Assembly (NCBI RefSeq): GCF_030271215.1 | Contig: NZ_JASNGB010000167.1 | Coordinates: 1 to 6,743, forward strand | DNA from: Deinococcus rhizophilus | GTDB lineage: Bacteria > Deinococcota > Deinococci > Deinococcales > Deinococcaceae | Length of the DNA stretch: 6,743 nt | Reading direction: 5' to 3' | Shown here: in pieces, positions 1 through 6,743 of the stretch | Layout: the number at the start of each line of letters is the position of its first letter | Numbering within the stretch: the first letter of the stretch is position 1 | The notes under the pieces: model-generated | Seen by the model: only the letters and a program-made list of their open reading frames with translations | Told to the model about the DNA's origin: nothing | The model's database searches: none | Translations under genes and position numbers: made by a program

Positions 1-147
1 GCCACCTGCTGAGCTACTCCGGCCGGACGTGGCGACGCCGAAGGTGAAACCTGCGGGAAAGTCGGCGCGGCGCAGAGTTCCGGCAAGGGTGTCGGGGGCA
101 GGTCGGGTCTGGGTTGTTCGGGTCTCGGTTGTTCGGGTCTGGGTCAT
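1..147 (-). CDS. Glycoside hydrolase family 1 (beta-glucosidase-like), N-terminal fragment, cut by window edge
   Basis: The frame is open from ATG 147 to base 1 (49 codons). An AGAGG ribosome binding site lies about 6 nt before the ATG. Residues 30-41 read FPAGFTFGVATS, the start of the GH1 barrel and of the family's N-terminal signature (F-x-[FYWM]-G-x-[GSTA]-x-[GSTA]). GH1 enzymes hydrolyse beta-glucosides or beta-galactosides. The first 15 residues are a low-complexity TQTRT/TETRT/TQTRP repeat. The gene follows the sugar permeases on the same strand with a 161-bp gap, which fits import followed by intracellular hydrolysis. Oddity: the signature should continue with an aromatic residue, Gln, x, Glu, but residues 42-49 read GRSSSAGG, so the conserved glycone-binding Gln is missing. 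The DNA there resembles a tRNA 5' end. Either the gene is disrupted or the sequence end is chimeric. Family identity rests on about 12 residues; the exact substrate is inferred. Confidence 0.68.
   Translation of the reverse strand, partial: MTQTRTTETRTTQTRPAPDTLAGTLRRADFPAGFTFGVATSGRSSSAGG
103..147 (-). repeat. Three tandem 15-bp repeats inside the start of the GH1 gene
   Basis: Units 103-117, 118-132 and 133-147 match TCGGGTCTGGGTTGT on the plus strand with 0, 1 and 2 differences. The unit is a multiple of three and encodes the five-residue pattern T-[QE]-T-R-[TP], so copy-number change would not shift the frame. The last unit contains the start codon. Confidence 0.85.
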
Positions 148-308
148 GGGAACCTCTGGAATACGGGCAAAACGGAGTGCGTCTTCTCCTCCCCCTTCAG
201 GGGGGACTGGGACAGCTCGCAGCGCGAGAGGCTGGGTGGGGGTGAACGGGCCGGGCGACCCGGAACAAAGGAGGCTCAACTCCTGCACTCACCATCGGGA
301 GAGCAGCG
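148..308. other. Intergenic gap between the MalG-type permease and the GH1 gene
   Basis: No coding signal is seen. The gap holds two short stem-loops: a 6-bp stem (190-195 with 201-206, C/G run around a 5-nt loop) and a 5-bp stem (251-255 with 259-263). Neither is followed by a T run on the minus strand, so they are not convincing terminators. They could serve as message-processing or attenuation structures between the permease and hydrolase genes. No clear promoter is visible, so the GH1 gene may be co-transcribed with the transporter. Confidence 0.4.
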
Positions 309-1190
<882 letters not shown>

Positions 1191-1191
1191 G

Positions 1192-2163
1192 TCAGTCCCT
1201 CCCCGCCAGCCCGCTGCGACCGAACAGGCGGTTGTTCACCAGCGTCAGCCCGCCGATCACCAGAAAGAGCAGCCAGGACATCGCCGCCGCCACCCCGGCG
1301 TCCGAGTAGTTCGCGTAGGTGCGGTACATGTACATGACCGTCGTCAGGCCCGCCTGCCCCGCGCCGCCGGTGCCGTTGGTCAGGATGAACGGTTCCTCGA
1401 ACAGTTGCAGGCCGCCGATCAGGCTCAGCGTCACCGCGACGAACATGATCGGGCGCAGCAGCGGCAGGGTGATGAAGCGGAAGCTCTGCCAGCCGGTCGC
1501 GCCGTCCACGCTGGCGGCCTCGTACAGCTCGCGCGGGATCGACTGGATGCCCGAGAGGTACAGCAGCATGTTCCAGCCCACGTAGCGCCAGATCACCACC
1601 AGGGCGATGGCGGGCTGCACGTACTCCTTCTGGCCCAGCCAGTTGATCTTCTCGGCCGGAAAGAGGGTGCCGATCAGCGGGAGGCCGCTCAGGGCGTTCA
1701 GCCCCGCGTTGATGACCCCGTACTGCCACGAAAACAGCGTGAAGAAAATGACCGAGATCGCCACGATGGACGTGATGTAGGGCAGGAAATACACGGCGGT
1801 CACGAGGTTCTGCATCCGCCGCAGCACGCCCGCCGCCGCAAAGGCCAGCGGAATCGCCAGCAGGTGCTGGGGCAGGCCCGAGAGCAGCGCCAGCACCGCC
1901 GTGTTTCTCAGCGACTGCCAGAAGGTGGGGTCGGTGAGGTTGTCAGTGTAGTTGCGCAGCCCCACGAACTCCATCTCGCCCAGGCCGGTGCCCGGCTGCC
2001 ACGCCTGAAAGGAGAGGTAGGCGTTGAACAGGATCGGGAACAGCCCGAACACCAGAAACAGCAGGAAAAAGGGACTGATGAAGATGTAGGGCGCGTAGCG
2101 GCGCTGGAACTCGGTCCAGCCGCCACGCCGACGGGCAGGGGGCACACGCGGACTCGTCAGCAT
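1192..2163 (-). CDS. Carbohydrate ABC transporter permease, MalF/UgpA type (CUT1 family)
   Basis: This 323-residue inner-membrane protein is the first permease of the importer. A basic cytoplasmic N-terminus (about 1-25) is followed by hydrophobic segments near 28-50, 86-113, 121-146, 184-206, 238-258 and 290-311. The EAA motif lies at 215-238 (E215-A-A, D220-G-A, P234, P238). It lacks the long periplasmic P2 loop of E. coli MalF, as most Gram-positive and Deinococcus CUT1 permeases do. ATG 2163 is chosen because a GAGG lies about 8 nt upstream and the protein then begins at the expected distance from the first membrane segment. The preceding 137-bp gap holds two stem-loops that separate it from the binding-protein gene. 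It is followed almost immediately by the MalG-type gene. Family is certain; the sugar is inferred. Confidence 0.95.
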   Translation of the reverse strand: MLTSPRVPPARRRGGWTEFQRRYAPYIFISPFFLLFLVFGLFPILFNAYLSFQAWQPGTGLGEMEFVGLRNYTDNLTDPTFWQSLRNTAVLALLSGLPQHLLAIPLAFAAAGVLRRMQNLVTAVYFLPYITSIVAISVIFFTLFSWQYGVINAGLNALSGLPLIGTLFPAEKINWLGQKEYVQPAIALVVIWRYVGWNMLLYLSGIQSIPRELYEAASVDGATGWQSFRFITLPLLRPIMFVAVTLSLIGGLQLFEEPFILTNGTGGAGQAGLTTVMYMYRTYANYSDAGVAAAMSWLLFLVIGGLTLVNNRLFGRSGLAGRD

Positions 2164-2181
2164 CCTGAAACCTCATACGGC

Positions 2182-2219
2182 CTCCGACTGAACCCTGATC
2201 CGAAGGAGTTCAATCCGAG
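2182..2219 (-). repeat. Imperfect inverted repeat upstream of the MalF-type gene
   Basis: Plus-strand 2182-2193 (CTCCGACTGAAC) pairs with 2208-2219 (GTTCAATCCGAG) at 10 of 12 positions around a 14-nt loop. It lies just after the larger stem-loop, in the leader of the permease part of the message. It may be a second message-stabilising structure or a protein-binding site; the sequence alone does not decide. Confidence 0.45.
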
Positions 2220-2230
2220 CCAGGCGAGAA

Positions 2231-2278
2231 GCCGGGCGTGGGCGGCGGGGCATCGAAGCTCCGGCGCCCACGCCCGGC
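2231..2278 (-). terminator. Strong intercistronic stem-loop between binding-protein and permease genes
   Basis: Arms 2231-2244 and 2265-2278 are perfectly complementary over 14 bp (outer GCCGGGCGTGGGC pairs with GCCCACGCCCGGC). After one mismatch the stem continues for about 6 more pairs to a loop near 2252-2257. It begins 23 nt after the stop codon of the binding-protein gene. On the minus strand the stem is followed by TTCTCGCC, so there is no proper U tract. In sugar-transporter operons such hairpins often act as partial terminators or 3' stabilisers that let the binding protein be made in excess over the permeases; that role is inferred here. Confidence 0.65.
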
Positions 2279-2300
2279 AAGGGGGGCAGTACGGGCCAGA

Positions 2301-3555
<1,255 letters not shown>

Positions 3556-3561
3556 GGGTGG

Positions 3562-3568
3562 ACCTCCT
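3562..3568 (-). promoter_or_regulatory. Ribosome binding site of the binding-protein gene
   Basis: The minus strand reads AGGAGGT, a full match to the anti-Shine-Dalgarno sequence, 6 nt before ATG 3555. It decides this start over an in-frame upstream ATG at 3681. It is flanked by its own complement: ACCTCC at 3569-3574 (minus strand) directly precedes it. Confidence 0.85.
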
Positions 3569-3630
3569 GGAGGTAAAAAAGCACGATCTGGCCGCAGAAC
3601 GACGCTCCCGTTCGCGGGGGAGGGGCCGCC

Positions 3631-3679
3631 GACCTCCAACCCACGAGGCCACAAGACTGCTGAGTTCTGCTTGGAGGTC
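3631..3679 (-). repeat. 9-bp perfect inverted repeat in the leader of the binding-protein gene
   Basis: Plus-strand GACCTCCAA (3631-3639) and TTGGAGGTC (3671-3679) are perfect complements separated by 31 nt. The arms contain an anti-Shine-Dalgarno and a Shine-Dalgarno-like sequence, so they could also pair with the real ribosome binding site region at 3562-3574. It lies between the candidate operator and the start codon, hence probably within the leader transcript. Confidence 0.6.
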
Positions 3680-3687
3680 ACTCCAGT

Positions 3688-3709
3688 CGCTTTTGAAAGC
3701 GTATGTCAA
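3688..3709 (-). promoter_or_regulatory. Candidate LacI-type operator and -35 element before the binding-protein gene
   Basis: Plus-strand TTGAAAGCGTATGTCAA (3693-3709) is an imperfect palindrome with TTGA/TCAA ends. It shares TTG[AC]AAGCG followed by TGTCA with the site before the regulator gene. The minus strand contains a perfect TTGACA hexamer (3709-3704) that could be a -35 box. No good -10 is found 16-18 nt further on (TGGAGT at 18 nt is weak). An overlapping perfect inverted repeat, CGCTTT-TG-AAAGCG, occupies 3688-3701. Binding by the adjacent LacI-family regulator is inferred. Confidence 0.5.
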
Positions 3710-3757
3710 GAGTGGGTCAGTTGGGGCCAGCCTGTCCGCCCCCGCCCCACAAGCAGC

Positions 3758-4789
3758 TCAGGGAAAGCGGCGGGGGGCGACCGATTCGCGCAGGTGCAAT
3801 TTCAGTTGCGGCTGGAACGGCTCGACCGTCTGCCCGGTGAGCTGCGCGACCACGAAGCGGGCGAGCCAGTGGCCCATCTCGGCCATCGGTTGCCGGACGG
3901 AGGTCAGGGGAGGGGTGGTGTACGCCGAGCCGGGCAGGTCGTCGAAGCCGACCAGCGACATGTCCTCGGGAACGCGCAGGCCCATGCGGTAAAGCGCCAG
4001 CCGGGCGCCGTAGGCCATCTGGTCGTTCGCGCTGAAGATCGCGGTCATGTCCGGGTGCCGGGCGACAAGCTGCTGGGTGCCGATCAGCCCCGACGGCTCG
4101 TGGAAGTCGCCCTGCGCGACCAAATCAGGCAGGAAGGGCAGCCCCCGGTCTTCCAGCGCCTGACGGTAGCCCGCGAGGCGGTCACGCGCGTCCACATGGT
4201 CCGGCGGCCCCGCGACGTGCCCGATGCGGCGGTGGCCGCGGTCCAGCAGGTAGGTCACGAGGTCGTAGGCCGCCCGCCGGTTGTCGAGCGCGAGGCTGGT
4301 GCTGGTGGGCGAGTCGAACTCCACCCGGCGGCCCAGCACCGCGATGGGCAGCCCGCCCGCCAGCCCGCGCAACTCGTCTTCGGGCAACTGGCCGCCCAGG
4401 ACGATCAGCGCCTCGACCCGTCGGCTCAGCAGCAGCTCGACGGCATGCTCCTCGTCGTCGGTGCGCCAGTGCCCGCTGATGATCATGGGCGAGTAGCCGC
4501 TGCCCATCAGCCCGCTCTCGATCCCGCTCAGGGCGTCCCCGTAAAAGGGACTGGCGATGTCCTGGGTGAGCACGCCGACGCTGCCAGACGCTCCGGTGAC
4601 CAGACCACGCGCAAAGGCGTTCGGTTTGTACCCCAGCCTGTCGATGGCGGCCCGGACCTGAGCCGCCTTGGTGGCCTTGACCTGGGCCGTGCCGTTCAGG
4701 ATACGGGAGACGGTGCTGGGCGACACTCCAGCCTCCTTGGCGACCTCTGCCAACGTCACGGATGGACGCGGGGCGACAACGTGGGACAT
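3758..4789 (-). CDS. LacI-family transcriptional repressor of the sugar locus
   Basis: This 343-residue cytoplasmic DNA-binding protein has the standard LacI length. The helix-turn-helix is at residues 11-33 (VTLAEVAKEAGV, then SPSTVSRILNG), with recognition residues P24-S25-T26 in the positions of LacI Tyr17-Gln18-Thr19. The hinge follows at about 53-64 (GYKPNAFARGL), with L63 in the place of the Leu that wedges into the central CG of operators. The sugar-sensing periplasmic-binding-protein-like core runs from about 69 to the end, with the usual ASPFYG, IFSANDQMAYGA and LVGFDDL stretches. It is encoded upstream of the transporter genes on the same strand, with a 202-bp gap holding a candidate operator. 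ATG 4789 gives the expected N-terminus and is only 6 nt from a TACACT -10 element, so the message is probably leaderless. The inducer is unknown, probably the imported sugar or a derivative. Confidence 0.95.
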   Translation of the reverse strand: MSHVVAPRPSVTLAEVAKEAGVSPSTVSRILNGTAQVKATKAAQVRAAIDRLGYKPNAFARGLVTGASGSVGVLTQDIASPFYGDALSGIESGLMGSGYSPMIISGHWRTDDEEHAVELLLSRRVEALIVLGGQLPEDELRGLAGGLPIAVLGRRVEFDSPTSTSLALDNRRAAYDLVTYLLDRGHRRIGHVAGPPDHVDARDRLAGYRQALEDRGLPFLPDLVAQGDFHEPSGLIGTQQLVARHPDMTAIFSANDQMAYGARLALYRMGLRVPEDMSLVGFDDLPGSAYTTPPLTSVRQPMAEMGHWLARFVVAQLTGQTVEPFQPQLKLHLRESVAPRRFP

Positions 4790-4795
4790 ACCGTC

Positions 4796-4818
4796 AGTGT
4801 AGCTGACAGCGCTTGCAA
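4796..4818 (-). promoter_or_regulatory. Leaderless promoter and LacI-type operator of the regulator gene
   Basis: On the minus strand TACACT (4801-4796) fits TANNNT and ends 6 nt before ATG 4789. Directly upstream is TGCAAGCGCTGTCA (4817-4804), a near-palindrome with perfect core AGCGCT and a central CG, as LacI-family operators have. The operator would sit in the promoter spacer and block transcription, which suggests autoregulation. The -35 region is weak (about 4819-4824). Confidence 0.6.
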
Positions 4819-5671
<853 letters not shown>

Positions 5672-5902
5672 CTGCTCCTGAATCGGCAGCGGAAGCAGGG
5701 AACGGGGGAAGGCCGGACGTACCGACTCCCGGACAACAGGCCAGGACGCGGCGACCGGTTTCGTCGCGGGCCGGGCCCACAGTGCGCGGCGTCACCGCCA
5801 GAAGCGCCCGGAAGCGCGGCCCAGACGGTGACCCGACCGGCACGCCTGGCTGCGTGCCCCAGCCCTGCCTCTGCCCACCACCGTCAGGACCCCCAGAGGG
5901 TG
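5672..5902. other. Gene-free region with inverted repeats
   Basis: No gene is seen on either strand. Two structured elements stand out. GTCACCG (5791-5797) and CGGTGAC (5826-5832) form a 7-bp perfect inverted repeat around a core that itself repeats GAAGCGC. GGCACGC (5839-5845) and GCGTGCC (5852-5858) form a 7-bp hairpin with a 6-nt loop and no following T run. They may be operators or leader structures for the small gene at 5940. Confidence 0.4.
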
Positions 5903-5933
5903 CCTGAGGGGGAGGCCTGTCGCCTCAGGAGGT
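5903..5933 (+). promoter_or_regulatory. Ribosome binding site of the small gene, within a hairpin
   Basis: AGGAGGT (5927-5933) is a perfect ribosome binding site 6 nt before ATG 5940. Its first bases belong to CCTCAGG (5923-5929), which pairs perfectly with CCTGAGG (5903-5909). A competing hairpin GAGGC (5912-5916) with GCCTC (5922-5926) would leave the site more open. Folding could therefore tune translation; this is inferred. Confidence 0.5.
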
Positions 5934-5939
5934 CCGCCC

Positions 5940-6104
5940 ATGCGTGCCCTGCGTCTTGCCCTGACTGCCCTGCTTGTCCTCGCCCCGCTGCCTGCGACCG
6001 CCTGCGCCGAGTCTGGCGCTCCCCCAGCCAGCGCAGCCCCGAGCGACCCACCCCCCACCTCGCCGCAGGGGGACGATCCCAGGGGTGGCGGTGGCCTGGG
6101 CTGA
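5940..6104 (+). CDS. Small secreted or lipoprotein-like peptide, 54 residues
   Basis: I do not recognise this gene. ATG 5940 follows a perfect AGGAGGT at 6 nt spacing, and the frame ends at TGA 6102-6104. The peptide starts with a clear signal sequence: MRALR, then a hydrophobic core LALTALLVLAPLP, then ATAC. Cleavage is possible near A21. C22 could instead be a lipidated cysteine, although ATA before it is a poor lipobox because position -3 is not Leu. The mature part is only about 30 residues: Pro/Ala/Ser-rich (PPASAAPSDPPPTSP), then GDDPRGGGGLG, with no fold expected. Such peptides are typically exported linkers or short lipoproteins of unknown role. The gene stands alone, 398 bp from the array and 192 bp before the next gene. 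The ribosome binding site plus signal peptide make chance unlikely, but conservation is untested. Confidence 0.65.
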   Translation: MRALRLALTALLVLAPLPATACAESGAPPASAAPSDPPPTSPQGDDPRGGGGLG

Positions 6105-6283
6105 GCGCGGTGCTCCGTTCTGTCATGGGGAGGAAAGCACCCCCCCCGGGCTCCACTCCGGCCGCTCTCCACCGCGGTCGCCCGCTCCGCTCGGGCCGGG
6201 CCACCGCTGTGAGTCCGGTCACGTCGCCGATCTCCTCCCCACACGGGCAGGAGCTTCTCTTCCGGCCGGGAGCCGACTCGCCC
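6105..6283. other. Intergenic region between the small gene and the TPR-like gene
   Basis: No gene is seen. GGTGCT (6109-6114) and AGCACC (6136-6141) could form a 6-bp hairpin 5 nt after the small gene's stop codon, but C runs rather than T runs follow, so it is a weak terminator candidate. Shorter palindromes such as ACCGCGGT occur further on; none is convincing as a regulatory site. Confidence 0.3.
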
Positions 6284-6296
6284 TAGACTCGCGGGG
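6284..6296 (+). promoter_or_regulatory. Candidate leaderless promoter of the TPR-like gene
   Basis: TAGACT (6284-6289) fits the Deinococcus -10 pattern TANNNT and ends exactly 7 nt before ATG 6297, the spacing at which transcription would start at the start codon. No Shine-Dalgarno sequence precedes the ATG beyond a short G run. The -35 region (around 6261-6266) has no clear match. Confidence 0.5.
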
Positions 6297-6743
6297 ATGT
6301 CGCCTGCCGACCACCCTTCCTGGGGCCCTCCCGTCCCCGTCCGCTCTGCCGAGTGGGACGCCTCGGTGCAGGCGCTGCTGGCGGTGGGGCGGCCAGAGGA
6401 GGCCCTCGGGACCCTGGCGCGGGCGGCAGAGGACGCCGCGCAGCCTGCCCGGTTCGGGGAGCTGCTCGACCTCTTCCTGATCCTGCCGCCGCGGGTGCGG
6501 GAAAGTGCGGAGGGCCTGCGGCTGCACCTGCGGCTGCTGGGCAACGTTCGCCCGGCGGCCGAGGTGCGGCAGCTGGCCGAGTGGGGGCTGGAGGCGGGGG
6601 TAGAGGCTCCCTTCATCCACGCCGTTCACGCCTGGGCACTGGCCCAGGAGGGTGACCATGCCGGGGCGCTGGCCGCCGCCGACCGCGCCCTGAGCGCCGA
6701 GGGACAGCTGGCCCCCCACGAGGCCGGGGCGGCGTGGCGGGTG
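6297..6743 (+). CDS. Helical TPR-like protein, N-terminal part, runs off the right edge
   Basis: The frame is open from ATG 6297 through the last base (149 codons) with no stop. The sequence is rich in Ala, Leu, Glu and Arg and almost entirely predicted amphipathic helix. The segment at about 106-136 (AWALAQEGDHAGALAAADRA) fits the tetratricopeptide repeat pattern, with small residues at the packing positions and a Gly between helices. An earlier stretch at 25-48 (ALLAVGRPEEALGTLARAAE) looks like another helix pair. There is no signal peptide or membrane segment, so it is probably cytoplasmic. Such N-termini occur in TPR scaffolds and in large TPR-containing transcription activators (SARP/MalT-like), which are common in Deinococcus; the fragment does not decide. 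The start is supported by the leaderless -10 element and by the frame's coding character. It has no visible link to the sugar locus. Confidence 0.75.
   Translation, partial: MSPADHPSWGPPVPVRSAEWDASVQALLAVGRPEEALGTLARAAEDAAQPARFGELLDLFLILPPRVRESAEGLRLHLRLLGNVRPAAEVRQLAEWGLEAGVEAPFIHAVHAWALAQEGDHAGALAAADRALSAEGQLAPHEAGAAWRV

Noticed and set aside
3556..3681. Upstream ATG at 3681 as start of the binding protein
   Set aside because: It would put 42 unrelated residues before a clean signal peptide and lacks the perfect ribosome binding site found before ATG 3555.
6353..6655. Plus-strand frame MGRLGAGAAGGGAARG
   Set aside because: It is Gly/Arg/Ala low-complexity and out of frame with the open TPR-like frame that starts at 6297 and crosses the whole stretch.

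Overview
The window is GC-rich DNA from one bacterium, and several signs point to Deinococcus or a close relative. Two genes start with a TANNNT -10 element only 6-7 nt before the ATG, which is the leaderless pattern known from Deinococcus. The CRISPR repeat closely resembles the type I-E repeat of Thermus/Deinococcus. This placement is inferred; there is no rRNA or other marker gene here.

Left two thirds (1-4789): everything reads on the minus strand and forms a carbohydrate uptake and utilisation locus. In transcription order it holds a LacI-family repressor (4789-3758), a family-1 solute-binding protein (3555-2301), a MalF-type permease (2163-1192), a MalG-type permease (1190-309), and the first 49 codons of a glycoside hydrolase family 1 enzyme (147-1) that runs off the left edge. 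The binding protein captures a sugar outside the membrane, the two permeases move it inside, and the hydrolase would cut it. The GH1 start suggests a beta-glucoside such as cellobiose. No ATPase gene is present, so the transporter presumably uses a shared MsiK/MalK-type ATPase encoded elsewhere. Two similar LacI-type operator candidates lie before the regulator and before the binding protein. The binding-protein gene carries an apparent one-base insertion (C run 3228-3231) that breaks it into two frames. The GH1 homology stops abruptly about 24 bp from the left edge, where a tRNA-5'-like sequence begins.

Middle (4790-5940): about 295 bp without a convincing gene leads to a CRISPR array with 8 identical 29-bp repeats and 7 spacers of 32 bp (5085-5540). 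The repeat's natural orientation is minus, so the leader should lie at 5541 and above. No cas gene is visible. A gene-free stretch of about 400 bp rich in inverted repeats follows.

Right end (5940-6743): the plus strand has a small gene for a 54-residue secreted or lipoprotein-like peptide with a perfect ribosome binding site, then a candidate leaderless promoter and the first 149 codons of an alpha-helical, TPR-like protein that runs off the right edge.
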